From Acidobacteriota bacterium (GTDB lineage: Bacteria; Acidobacteriota; UBA6911; JACQSX01), in the NCBI GenBank assembly GCA_016211105.1, contig JACQSX010000033.1:186001-250000 (forward strand): a stretch of DNA of 64,000 nucleotides, read 5' to 3'. The notes below the pieces were generated by a model. It made no database searches, had not been told where the DNA came from, and was given only the letters and a program-made list of their open reading frames with translations. How positions within the stretch are numbered: position 1 is the first letter of the stretch; each line of letters begins with the position of its first letter. Made by a program: the position numbers and the translations under genes. Below are positions 19,890-28,472 of this stretch, piece by piece.

Positions 19890-22800
19890 ATGGAAAACGG
19901 GAAGATCCGCTTTTGGACCAATTCGATCCTGTTGCTGCTGATCCTCGGTTTCCTTCTATCCTATTTTGAGCCACGATTGCTTTTTTCGGAGACCACGCCA
20001 ACCGGAGGAGATACTCCGTCTCATTTTACGGCGGCCGCTCTCTTTCGCAGCTTCCTTCTACGGCACTTCCAAATCACGGGTTGGGACTATGGAAATCTAG
20101 CAGGATATCCACTCTTCCAGTACTATTTCCCTTCCCCCTTTGTCCTGTGCGCAATTTTGTCTCTGCTCTTGCCGATGACGGTAAGCTTTAAGATCGTCAG
20201 CGTCCTGGGTATCTTCCTGTTGCCCTTTTCGGCATTCTATTTCTTGAAGAAATTGGATTTTCAGTTTCCAGTGCCCATTCTAGGCGCCGGCTCAATGCTG
20301 CCATTTCTCTTCGTGGAGTCACAGTCCATGTGGGGAGGAAACATTCCCAGCATGCTGGCAGGAGAATTTCCTTACTCGCTGGGAATGGCGATCGCGCTGG
20401 TTTATCTCTCCAATTTTTATGTCGGGATCCAATCTGGACGGAGCGCGGTGCGGAATGCTTTGCTGCTCGCACTGGCCGGATTCAGCCATGGATGCGCGCT
20501 GCTGGTCTCGGGGGCGATGCCGCTCTTCTGCACCGTCCAAGATTCGGACACTCTCCGTAGAGTGAAGTACTACGTGAAGGTTCATGCGCTCGCGTTTCTG
20601 TTCCTTGCCTTCTGGCTGCTCCCTTGGGTTATGTCCCAGAATTTCATGTCGCCCTTCAATTTTTTGTGGGTCTTTCGATCCTGGTCGGAGTTATTTCCCA
20701 GGGTGCTATTGCCCGCATATTTGCTGGCCTCAGTTTCCGGATTTTACAGCCTTTACTTTTTCCTTCGAAAAAAGCAAGTAGATGGTCGCCTCCTCTACCT
20801 TTGGTTTGGCGCGCTTGTTTGTGTTGTTTTCTTTCATATCGGGTATCAACTGAACGTCGTAGACATCCGATTTATTCCGTTTCTTCAGCTTTTTGTGACC
20901 CTCATTGGAGCGGCATTCCTGGGTTCCATTCTCCAGCGAATCCCTGCCAGGTGGAGCTTCGTCGTGGCGGCGGTTCTACTGGGCATGGTTTGGTCCGAAT
21001 ACAACTCCACGACGATCCGCAACTGGATCAAATGGAATTACGAAGGATTTGAGAAAAAGCCTTTGTGGCCGATATTGCATGAAGTTACCACTTTCTTAAG
21101 GGGCTCCTTTCAGAGTCCCCGCGTTGTTTACGAGCACTCGGCGCAGCACGACCAGTTTGGTTCTATTCGCACTTTTGAGAGCTTGCCTTACCTGTCCGAC
21201 CGCGCCACATTGGAGGGAGCTTACCTCCAATCCTCCATCAATTCTCCATTTATCTTCTACTTGCAGTCGGAAGTTTCCGAGGTCACCTCGTGCCCTCTCC
21301 CTGACTACCATTGCGCCTCCCTTGACTTGCAACGGGCGCTACCCCAGTTGAGGTTATTCAACGCCGGCCAGTTGATACTCCGCTCTGACGCCGCAAAGAA
21401 ACAAGCCCGGCTTCTTCCAGAACTCGGTTTAGAAAAAGTTGTTGGGCCTTTGGAAATTTACAGGATCGCAACCAACGACGGTCATTATGTTGTCCCACTG
21501 TCTTGCGCCCCAGTCCTGTACACGGGAACTCAATGGAAGAGGGAAAGCTTTCGCTGGTATCGCAACTACACCGCGAATTCGATTCCGGTGGTGATGGAAC
21601 AGAATCCGGCCACAGAAGATTTGCGTCATTTCTCGCGCATCACCCGGGTCTTTCCGGTAGGCGAACAATGCATGCCTGAACCGCACCGCTGTCAGATTCA
21701 GGAAAGCATAGAACACGATCGAATTCGCATACGATCCAGTTGCATTGGGCATCCATTGCTCATCAAAGTGACGTATCATCCCCGCTGGAAAGTGAAAGGC
21801 GCCGCCAAAGTATATTTGGCCACGCCGGGCTTTATGTTAATTTTCCCCCAGAGTCATGATGTGGAGCTTAGGTTCGGGTGGGCTGGACCAAACTATCTGG
21901 GGATCGTTTCGACCTGGTTTGGAATTCTTCTGGTTACGTTCAACATCAGTTTCGCAAGAGCCCGTGGAAGAAAACTGGGAGAGGCCAAGACAGACGAACG
22001 GAGCATGCAAACTACGGCTTCCCCATTGGCGCTTCGTGCCGTCCCGTCGCGATTGCGCTTGCACAGCCGGCTGCCCGCCATGGCCCGATGGCTAGAGTCG
22101 CCACGAGGTTCATGGTTCCTGAAAATCTCAATCGGCGCAATCGCGACTACCTTTGTGTTGACGATGCTGTTGGCCGTCCAGCGCAACGATTCAAATATCC
22201 TGTTTGAAAAGGGGTTGAAATATTATTTCGTGAAAGACTTTGAGTCGGCTCAGAGCTATTTTCGACAGGCTGCCGAGACAAATCCAGAGTCCTCCTTTGG
22301 GATCACATCCCGCTTTTATTGGGGTCTCTGCCTCTATCGACAGAACCGCTATCAGGAGACTATCGAAGTCTTTCGTACGCTGGTGGAGCAGTTTCCCGAA
22401 AGTATGTACACGCCCGAGGCGATGTATCACATTGGCCTGTCGCTGCAAGCCAAGGGATCACCCGAATATGAGAAATACTTTCTGCGGACCATCCAGCAAT
22501 ACCCCAATGCATCATGGGCACAGTTCAGCCGGGAACGCCTCAAGGAAGCAAACTTCGATTTGGGCATGCGACATTTTGATCACCAAGAGTTCGAAATGGC
22601 CCAGAAGTATTTCCGTCAGGCTTCTCAAGATCAGACGGCAACTTTTCAGTATCGGGCCAGGAGCCAGTACTTCGTTGCAATTTGTGACTTCAAGAGCGAG
22701 AACTGGCAGCAGGCAGCGCGAGAGTTCAAAAGATTGATCTCGGCGTATCCTGATAGCGAGTGGGTCGCTGAGGCTCTATATCATCTGGGCCTCTGCTACA

Positions 22801-22922
22801 CAAGACTGAGGCGACAGAAATTGGCGGAGGAAAGCTTTCGGGACGTTTGGGTCCGTTTTCCGAAAACCCGTTGGGCTGGATACGCGCGGGGAATCTTAAA
22901 TCAACAAGGCAACCACGATTGA
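19890..22922 (+). CDS. Large multipass membrane protein (PTPS-related family) fused to a TPR domain
   Basis: A 1010-residue two-part protein. Residues 1 to about 700 contain some ten hydrophobic helices in the first 370 positions and then a beta-rich extracytoplasmic part. The first loop has the acidic segment GGDTPSHF near 38-45. This matches the membrane family named after 6-pyruvoyl-tetrahydropterin synthase (PF10131 type), which looks like GT-C glycosyltransferases and is not a pterin enzyme. Another helix lies near 742-762. Residues about 768-1010 are tetratricopeptide repeats of YbgF/BamD type (FESAQSYFRQAAETNPESS, YQETIEVFRTLVEQFPES, WQQAAREFKRLISAYPDSE). It abuts the upstream CARDB-like gene with no spacer. 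A role in sugar transfer to the envelope is plausible but unproven. Confidence 0.72.
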   Translation: MENGKIRFWTNSILLLLILGFLLSYFEPRLLFSETTPTGGDTPSHFTAAALFRSFLLRHFQITGWDYGNLAGYPLFQYYFPSPFVLCAILSLLLPMTVSFKIVSVLGIFLLPFSAFYFLKKLDFQFPVPILGAGSMLPFLFVESQSMWGGNIPSMLAGEFPYSLGMAIALVYLSNFYVGIQSGRSAVRNALLLALAGFSHGCALLVSGAMPLFCTVQDSDTLRRVKYYVKVHALAFLFLAFWLLPWVMSQNFMSPFNFLWVFRSWSELFPRVLLPAYLLASVSGFYSLYFFLRKKQVDGRLLYLWFGALVCVVFFHIGYQLNVVDIRFIPFLQLFVTLIGAAFLGSILQRIPARWSFVVAAVLLGMVWSEYNSTTIRNWIKWNYEGFEKKPLWPILHEVTTFLRGSFQSPRVVYEHSAQHDQFGSIRTFESLPYLSDRATLEGAYLQSSINSPFIFYLQSEVSEVTSCPLPDYHCASLDLQRALPQLRLFNAGQLILRSDAAKKQARLLPELGLEKVVGPLEIYRIATNDGHYVVPLSCAPVLYTGTQWKRESFRWYRNYTANSIPVVMEQNPATEDLRHFSRITRVFPVGEQCMPEPHRCQIQESIEHDRIRIRSSCIGHPLLIKVTYHPRWKVKGAAKVYLATPGFMLIFPQSHDVELRFGWAGPNYLGIVSTWFGILLVTFNISFARARGRKLGEAKTDERSMQTTASPLALRAVPSRLRLHSRLPAMARWLESPRGSWFLKISIGAIATTFVLTMLLAVQRNDSNILFEKGLKYYFVKDFESAQSYFRQAAETNPESSFGITSRFYWGLCLYRQNRYQETIEVFRTLVEQFPESMYTPEAMYHIGLSLQAKGSPEYEKYFLRTIQQYPNASWAQFSRERLKEANFDLGMRHFDHQEFEMAQKYFRQASQDQTATFQYRARSQYFVAICDFKSENWQQAAREFKRLISAYPDSEWVAEALYHLGLCYTRLRRQKLAEESFRDVWVRFPKTRWAGYARGILNQQGNHD

Positions 22923-22944
22923 AGAGCTACTGGCGGCAACCGAT

Positions 22945-23481
22945 ATGAAGATTTATACAAAAACAGGCGATTTGGGTGAGACTTCCCTCTTCTCAGGAGA
23001 GCGGATTCCTAAGTGTGATGCGCGCGTGCGTGCCTACGGGGATGTGGATGAACTAAACTGCTTTTTGGGAATGGCAGTCCTGCGGGTCTCCGTCGAAGGA
23101 AACCGCGAGCTGCTCAGAAAGACCCAACACCGCCTTTTTAATTTGGGCGCCGACCTTGCGACAACATACAAGAAAAATTTGAAAGAACGGATCCACGAAA
23201 CAGCAGTCCGAGAGATGGAGGCAGCCATTGATGCGATGGATGCGCGCATACCGGAATTACGAACCTTCATTCTGCCCGGCGGCACGGAGGGAGCCGTGTG
23301 GCTGCATTTGTGCCGTGCCGTTTGCCGTAGGGCGGAACGTTCCGTAGTACATTTGCAGACGGAGTCTCAAATCAACCCTCTGGCAGTCGTCTTCCTAAAT
23401 CGTCTATCTGACCTTCTCTTCATGATGGCCCGCTTTGAAAACTTTTCGACTGGTGTGCCCGACTCGACTTGGGGGAAATAG
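22945..23481 (+). CDS. pduO: PduO-type ATP:cob(I)alamin adenosyltransferase
   Basis: Transfers the adenosyl group of ATP to cob(I)alamin to make adenosylcobalamin. The 178-residue length and motifs fit the PduO family: the N-terminal ATP-binding KIYTKTGDLGETSLFSGERI (2-21), the DVDELNCFLG helix (33-42), FILPGGTEGAVWLHLCRAVCRRAER near 110-135 with the conserved Arg-Arg-AER, and the closing NRLSDLLFMMAR. It follows the 1010-residue gene by 22 bases on the same strand, possibly as read-through. No other cobalamin gene lies in the window except the B12-binding radical SAM protein at 24037, so supply to a mutase elsewhere is likely. Confidence 0.93.
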   Translation: MKIYTKTGDLGETSLFSGERIPKCDARVRAYGDVDELNCFLGMAVLRVSVEGNRELLRKTQHRLFNLGADLATTYKKNLKERIHETAVREMEAAIDAMDARIPELRTFILPGGTEGAVWLHLCRAVCRRAERSVVHLQTESQINPLAVVFLNRLSDLLFMMARFENFSTGVPDSTWGK

Positions 23482-23531
23482 ATCGATGAGTCTTGTAAAC
23501 GGGAGTAAATCGCACAGAGCAAATCGCAAAG

Positions 23532-23560
23532 TTGACAGGATGCAATGACTCTTCTACAAT
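23532..23560 (+). promoter_or_regulatory. Sigma-70 promoter of the cold-shock gene
   Basis: A perfect TTGACA (23532-23537) and TACAAT (23555-23560) are separated by the optimal 17 bases. Transcription should begin near 23567, leaving a leader of about 114 bases before the cold-shock ATG. Long leaders are usual for cspA-type mRNAs and often carry temperature-sensitive structure. Confidence 0.75.
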
Positions 23561-23680
23561 GCGCCCGTTTAGTTCTTTGGGTTCCAATGCCGTTAAAATC
23601 CAAGACTGCTCCCGCTTATCTGATTCCTTAACGCAGCATTGTAAGTCCATGAGACAATTCAACAGAAAATAGGAGAGTGC

Positions 23681-23893
23681 ATGGCTAGAGAAAAGGGCAA
23701 AGTAAAATGGTTCAACAATACGAAAGGCTACGGGTTTATTGAACGAGAGCAAGGCGGGGACATTTTTGTGCATCACACGGCAATTCAAGCCACCGGTTTT
23801 CGTTCGCTGGAAGAAGGAGAAGCCGTCCAGTTCGACGTGGTAGAGGGTCCCAAGGGCCTGCAGGCGGCGAATGTCACAAAACTTCAAGACTAA
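23681..23893 (+). CDS. cspA: Cold-shock protein
   Basis: A 70-residue single cold-shock domain that binds single-stranded nucleic acid. RNP-1 is KGYGFIE (15-21) and RNP-2 is DIFVHH (28-33); the first strand [11 protein letters not shown] is intact. The family acts as an RNA chaperone or antiterminator. AGGAG lies six bases before the ATG. A strong promoter and long untranslated leader precede it, so it is its own transcription unit. The symbol is by family; which paralogue of cspA-E it corresponds to cannot be told. Confidence 0.95.
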   Translation: MAREKGKVKWFNNTKGYGFIEREQGGDIFVHHTAIQATGFRSLEEGEAVQFDVVEGPKGLQAANVTKLQD

Positions 23894-24036
23894 ACTCCCT
23901 AAGTAGTCCTCCTACCGCACTTCTATCTCGCTTAGCAACGGCAACGATTGAAGGGCAAGATTCGCGGGTTGGGGCGAATGACTACGATCTAGCTAACAAA
24001 TCGCGCCGCGTGGCCCACTCCAAACACTAGGCTGAT

Positions 24037-25803
24037 GTGCATCGAGCTGCAGTGAGAAGGATTCGCGCGTTGGGCCAGCCGGACGTTGTTCTCATCCATC
24101 CTCCGAGCGTCTACGACTTCCGCAAGCGAACGATCTTTTACGGCCCGATCAGTGACGTGATTCCCTCATCGCCTGTCTTCGAGATGTACCCAGTAGGCTT
24201 CCTCACGCTTGCCGCATTCCTGCGCCGGCACGGCTATCGTGTCCGGATTGTAAACCTCGCGCTCCTGATGATGCGTGACCGCTGCTTCCAGCCAGAGCGC
24301 TTCCTTCGGCGGTTCCGGCCCGCACTTTTCGGAATTGATCTACACTGGCTATCGCACGCACACGGCGCGACTGAAGTCGCCGCGCTTCTCAAGCGCCTTC
24401 ACCCGGGTACACCGATTGTCTTCGGCGGAATCTCGTCGAGCTATTTCCACGATGAACTCATCCTGGACCCCGCGGTCGATTTCGTCATTCGTGGGAGCAC
24501 CACCGAACCCTGTCTTCTAGCGCTCCTGCACGAACTCCAGGGTGCGCATCGGTTCGAGAATGTTCCGAACCTCACATGGAAGGCTGCCGGTAAGGTGCGC
24601 GTTAATCCGGCCTCATTCGCACCCGAGTCGCTCGACGAGTACCGCATCGATCTTGGCATGATGGTCTCATCCGTAGTGAGCCACTTCGATTTTTGGACGA
24701 GCATTCCCTTCCACACCTGGTGGCGCCACCCGATCACAGCGGTCTTCACCGTTCGCGGCTGTGCACGCCGGTGCGTGACATGCGGCGCGTCGGGCGGCGC
24801 GTTCGAACGATTCATGCCGGGGCGGCACCCACTGCTGCTCAGCCCCGACGCGATCGCTGCGCAGGTGTGTGACCTCGCCCGAATCATGCGCGCGCCAATC
24901 TTTCTGGTGGGGGACCTGCGCGATGGCGGCGAGGCGTATGCGCGGGCTGTTCTGGACGCACTGGCGCAGAAGCCGATCTCGAACCGGATCGTCTTCGAAT
25001 TCTTCGAGCCACCGCCTTTAGACTTCCTCGGTTGGATCGACGCGTCGATCTTCCGCTGGGGCGCCGAACTCTCGCCCGAAAGCCACGACGAAGCAGTCCG
25101 CGCCCTCCACGGCAAGGCCAACTTCTCGAACCAGCGCATGGAGGCGGCCATCGAAGCAATGCTTGCGCTTCGCTGCGAGCAACTCGATCTATTCTTCATG
25201 GTCGGACTTCCGGGTCAGACCCACCGAAGCGTGCTGGAAACCGTCGATGCGATCGAGCGGCTCTTTCTCCGCTTTGACCGCCGACTCTCGGCGTTCATCA
25301 CGCCCATGGGGCCATTCATCGATCCGGGCAGTGACGGGTTCGAGGAGGCAGAAGCGCGCGGCTACCGAATTTTCGCCCACACTCTCGCCGAGCATCGGGC
25401 GCTGCTCGAGCAGCGCGACTGGGAGTCAATCCTTAACTACGAGACACGCTGGATGACACGTGCCGAGATTGTCGATGCAACCTACGACGCCGCTGAACGT
25501 CTCAACGAGCTCAAGGTACGTTACGGGCGAATCGAGCGCAATCGCGCGGCAGCCGTTGCAACGCGGCTGGTCGCAGCACGGTCACTTCGGAATAAGCTTG
25601 CAGCCGCAGGTCAGGCTGATCTCGATCCGGCGACGCACCGTGCCCTCCTCGGTGAGATTCGCGCCTTCTCTGAGGCAACAGTCAACGACAAGGCAGAGCT
25701 CTTTCCCCCGGGCGCCTTCCTGCACAACTTCCGCATCGGTGGCATCCTCCGTATGCTCGCGCGGGAATTACGCGTAAGTATTTCCTCTCACTTCGGGTAC
25801 TGA
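24037..25803 (+). CDS. B12-binding-domain radical SAM protein
   Basis: A 588-residue protein. Residues about 14-190 form a cobalamin-binding-like Rossmann domain (VLIHPPSVYDF, LTLAAFLRRHGYRVRIVNL, PIVFGGISSSYF), although no clear DxHxxG cobalamin motif is seen. The radical SAM core starts near 235 with Cys-x3-Cys-x2-Cys (GCARRCVTCGAS) binding a 4Fe-4S cluster. FFMVGLPGQT in the barrel is typical of this class. It resembles the Ta0216-type B12/radical SAM family, whose substrate is unknown. The gene is clearly richer in G+C than its neighbours, especially in third codon positions, and stands alone, suggesting horizontal acquisition. The GTG at 24037 is the first in-frame start; a GTG at 24052 is the alternative. 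Confidence 0.82.
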   Translation: MHRAAVRRIRALGQPDVVLIHPPSVYDFRKRTIFYGPISDVIPSSPVFEMYPVGFLTLAAFLRRHGYRVRIVNLALLMMRDRCFQPERFLRRFRPALFGIDLHWLSHAHGATEVAALLKRLHPGTPIVFGGISSSYFHDELILDPAVDFVIRGSTTEPCLLALLHELQGAHRFENVPNLTWKAAGKVRVNPASFAPESLDEYRIDLGMMVSSVVSHFDFWTSIPFHTWWRHPITAVFTVRGCARRCVTCGASGGAFERFMPGRHPLLLSPDAIAAQVCDLARIMRAPIFLVGDLRDGGEAYARAVLDALAQKPISNRIVFEFFEPPPLDFLGWIDASIFRWGAELSPESHDEAVRALHGKANFSNQRMEAAIEAMLALRCEQLDLFFMVGLPGQTHRSVLETVDAIERLFLRFDRRLSAFITPMGPFIDPGSDGFEEAEARGYRIFAHTLAEHRALLEQRDWESILNYETRWMTRAEIVDATYDAAERLNELKVRYGRIERNRAAAVATRLVAARSLRNKLAAAGQADLDPATHRALLGEIRAFSEATVNDKAELFPPGAFLHNFRIGGILRMLARELRVSISSHFGY

Positions 25804-26125
25804 ATCTGACACTCGCCTGTTATGAGTGCAGAGCACGCGGGTCGCCATGGCGGGACCGCGCTCGCGAGGAGAAACTTGATGTGAGAAAGAAACGTTACTT
25901 TACCCTCCAGGGGGCGAAACAAACCTGGAGAAGGTGAGAGCGGTTTGGTAGCTCGTCCCACCTGTGTCAAAAAGCCGATCGATGAAAACGCTGCGGAACT
26001 GGGAAGGTTGAAGGAAAAGGCAATGGACAGCGCAGGGGGCAATAGGAACGCTCTACGTGGAAGAAGTAATCGATTTGCAAAACGCATTATGACGAATGTC
26101 AAATCCGACACTGTCCATTCGTCAT
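25804..26125. other. Intergenic region with a 7-bp inverted repeat
   Basis: About 320 bases between convergent genes. CTCCAGG (25905-25911) and CCTGGAG (25924-25930) form a perfect 7-bp stem with a 12-base loop, placed where a terminator for either gene could lie, but no T run follows on either strand. Frames through here are antisense extensions without protein features. Confidence 0.4.
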
Positions 26126-27151
26126 TCAGACGCGCAACACGACCTTGCCAAACTGTTTCCCTTCCTCAAGATACTGGTGAGCCTCACACGTTTGCTCTAA
26201 GGAGAAGACCCGATCAACAACTGACTTCAGAAGGCCTGCCTTCAAGAACCCGCAGACTTGCAGCAATTCGGCCTTGCTTCCCATGTAAGATCCTAGAAGT
26301 GAAAGCTGCTTACTGTACAGGTAACGGATATCAGTCTCAGCCAGGTATCCGGACGTCGCACCGCAGGTTACTAATCGCCCCCCCCTGGCCAATGAGAGCA
26401 AACTCTCCTTCCACGTCGCCTGACCCACATGTTCAAAAACCACGTCCACGCCTCGCTTGTCGGTAAGTTTGCGGATCTCATCAGAAATTCTCTCCCGGTA
26501 ATGGTGAATCACCACGTCAGCGCCGAGCGAGATGGCAGCGGCTGCTTTACTCTCGTTTCCCGCAGTTGCGATCACGCGACACCGGAATAATTTGGCAATT
26601 TGTATCGCGGCGCTTCCCACGCCGCTATTTGCGCCTAAAATCAATATCACTTCTCCCGGTTGAATCTGCGCGCGTGCCACCAGCATATGCCATGAAGTGA
26701 GAAACACTAATGGAAACGCCGCCGCATCTTCGAAGGGCAGCGTGTCGTCCAGCGCGATCAAGTTCTGAATCGGTACCAGTACCTTCTCCGCGCAACCGCC
26801 ATCAATTCCCGACCCAAACAGGACATAGCGATGACACAGGCTATCTTTGCCGCAGAGACACCTTTCGCAGTGGCCACAGCTTACACCGGGAGATACCATC
26901 ACGCGCTGGCCTTCCAAGAACTCAGACTCGCTATCAACCTTCTCAATCGTGCCGGCGATATCGCTTCCCGGTATTCGCGGCAGTGAAATCGACCTTCCCG
27001 GAATTCCACGGCGAACCCAGAGATCCAAGTGATTCAAAGCGCACGCTCGCACGCGCACCAGCGCATTCCCCGGACGCCAGACCGGATCTTCCACCTGCTC
27101 CAACTGGAGCACTTCTGGCCCCCCGTGTGTGTGAATCCGAATGGCTTTCAC
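26126..27151 (-). CDS. Zinc-containing alcohol dehydrogenase / quinone-reductase-like oxidoreductase
   Basis: A 341-residue medium-chain dehydrogenase. The N-terminal GroES-like domain has a catalytic-site region (ACALNHLDLWVRRG, near 37-50) in which the usual catalytic-zinc Cys is replaced by Asn, as in crotonyl-CoA-reductase and quinone-oxidoreductase branches. The structural zinc lobe is complete with four cysteines in CGHCERCLCGKDSLC (about 98-112). The NADP fold has GANSGVGSAAIQIAK near 175-190. The substrate could be an alkenal, enoyl or alcohol compound and cannot be settled from sequence. It is divergent from the threonine dehydratase gene with a 170-base shared upstream region. Confidence 0.88.
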   Translation of the reverse strand: MKAIRIHTHGGPEVLQLEQVEDPVWRPGNALVRVRACALNHLDLWVRRGIPGRSISLPRIPGSDIAGTIEKVDSESEFLEGQRVMVSPGVSCGHCERCLCGKDSLCHRYVLFGSGIDGGCAEKVLVPIQNLIALDDTLPFEDAAAFPLVFLTSWHMLVARAQIQPGEVILILGANSGVGSAAIQIAKLFRCRVIATAGNESKAAAAISLGADVVIHHYRERISDEIRKLTDKRGVDVVFEHVGQATWKESLLSLARGGRLVTCGATSGYLAETDIRYLYSKQLSLLGSYMGSKAELLQVCGFLKAGLLKSVVDRVFSLEQTCEAHQYLEEGKQFGKVVLRV

Positions 27152-27321
27152 GGCGCTATTCGATTGCAGATCGATGTCCCATGCGCCGAATGTGAGCGAC
27201 CGAGCCAGAAACGCGGAATTTTGGAATGCACCCTACGCCCCGCTGACGCAATCGTAATTTCCTTACACGAGTAAACATCCTGAATCGCATTCAAAATCTT
27301 CATCCCCAAGAAATCTCATTG

Positions 27322-28374
27322 ATGTCGACTGGACAACTTCATCATTATAAGCTGAGTGCTGGGAGAACTTTTCAACAATCGCGCATGCCTGACTCTGTCA
27401 AAGAAGCTTTGAAACAAGTGAACTTCGAGGCCATCCAGGCCGCACGGCAACGCATTTACCGGCACATGCAGCCGTCACCCCTCCTGTTTTCTCCTCTCCT
27501 GAGTGAGCGGCTACAGGCTGAAATCTTCCTAAAGCATGAAAATCATAATCCCACCGGCTCTTTTAAAGTCCGGGGAGGTTTAAATTTGGTCGCGCAGCTT
27601 CCTGACGGCGATAAGGCGCGGGGTCTTATTTCCGCTACCCGCGGAAACCATGGCCAGTCCCTTGCGTTTGCCTGCCGGTTGCATGGTGTGCGCTGCACCA
27701 TCTTCGTGCCGGTAGGAAATAACCCGGAAAAGAACCAAGCAATGCAAGCTTACGGCGCGAAGTTGATCGAACATGGAGTGGACTTCGACGAAGCTCGCTT
27801 GGCCGCGGAGGAGATGGCGCAGAGGGGTGGCGCGCATTACGTGCATGCGGCAAACGAACCGGACTTGATCAATGGCGTCGGCTCCTATGGCGCGGAAATT
27901 TTCGAAGCACTCCCAGAAACCGACATGGTAATCATTCCCATCGGCGGCGGAAGCGGGATTTGTGGAACCATTACTGCAAGAAACGGATTGAAAGCGCACG
28001 CACGCCTGGTTGGGGTGCAGTCAGAAAACGCTCCCGCCGCATTTCTTTCGTGGCGCGACGGAGCAATGAGAACGACCCCTACTTGCCACACCGTCGCTGA
28101 TGGCTTAGCAACCCGGGTTCCATTCGAATTACCTTTTCGAATTATGCAGCAGTATCTGGACGATTTTGTCCTCGTGAAGGACGAGGCCATTCTACACAGC
28201 ATCGCCGTGCTGCTCCAGACCACGCATAATCTCGTAGAGGGGGCTGGCGCAGCCCCACTGGCCGCGGCAGAGAAACTTACTGACCAGACCCAAGGAAAGA
28301 AAGTGGTGCTGGTCTTGAGCGGCGCGAACCTAGACCGAGCAACCCTACTGAAAGCATTGACCGTCACTCGCTGA
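27322..28374 (+). CDS. PLP-dependent threonine/serine dehydratase
   Basis: A 350-residue fold-type II PLP enzyme of the catabolic threonine-dehydratase family (threonine to 2-oxobutanoate and ammonia, or serine to pyruvate). The Schiff-base lysine lies in PTGSFKVRGG, near residue 78. The phosphate-binding glycine loop IPIGGGSGICGT sits near 213-224 and the cofactor Ser motif VLSGANLD close to the C-terminus. There is no C-terminal ACT regulatory domain, so it is not the feedback-controlled IlvA long form. The start is unsure: ATG 27322 adds 21 residues before the ATG at 27385, where the family alignment begins, and neither has a strong ribosome site. Confidence 0.9.
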   Translation: MSTGQLHHYKLSAGRTFQQSRMPDSVKEALKQVNFEAIQAARQRIYRHMQPSPLLFSPLLSERLQAEIFLKHENHNPTGSFKVRGGLNLVAQLPDGDKARGLISATRGNHGQSLAFACRLHGVRCTIFVPVGNNPEKNQAMQAYGAKLIEHGVDFDEARLAAEEMAQRGGAHYVHAANEPDLINGVGSYGAEIFEALPETDMVIIPIGGGSGICGTITARNGLKAHARLVGVQSENAPAAFLSWRDGAMRTTPTCHTVADGLATRVPFELPFRIMQQYLDDFVLVKDEAILHSIAVLLQTTHNLVEGAGAAPLAAAEKLTDQTQGKKVVLVLSGANLDRATLLKALTVTR

Positions 28375-28472
28375 TTCATCACAGAGCGGTTCAAGGGCCC
28401 CCGGACTTTAAACTGATTCACCGTATAGCCCTCCGGTCTGTTTCTGTGTTCTCCTGCGCTCGCGAAGTCGAG

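Noticed and set aside
24441-25199. 252-codon minus-strand frame
   Set aside because: Antisense to the G+C-rich radical SAM gene, where long spurious frames are expected.
22945-25803. Functional pairing of the cobalamin adenosyltransferase with the B12-binding radical SAM protein
   Set aside because: They are separated by an independent cold-shock unit, differ in base composition, and B12 radical SAM enzymes do not usually use adenosylcobalamin as made by PduO.
25804-26125. Cobalamin riboswitch or other structured RNA
   Set aside because: No B12-box sequence and only one short hairpin; no T-run terminator.
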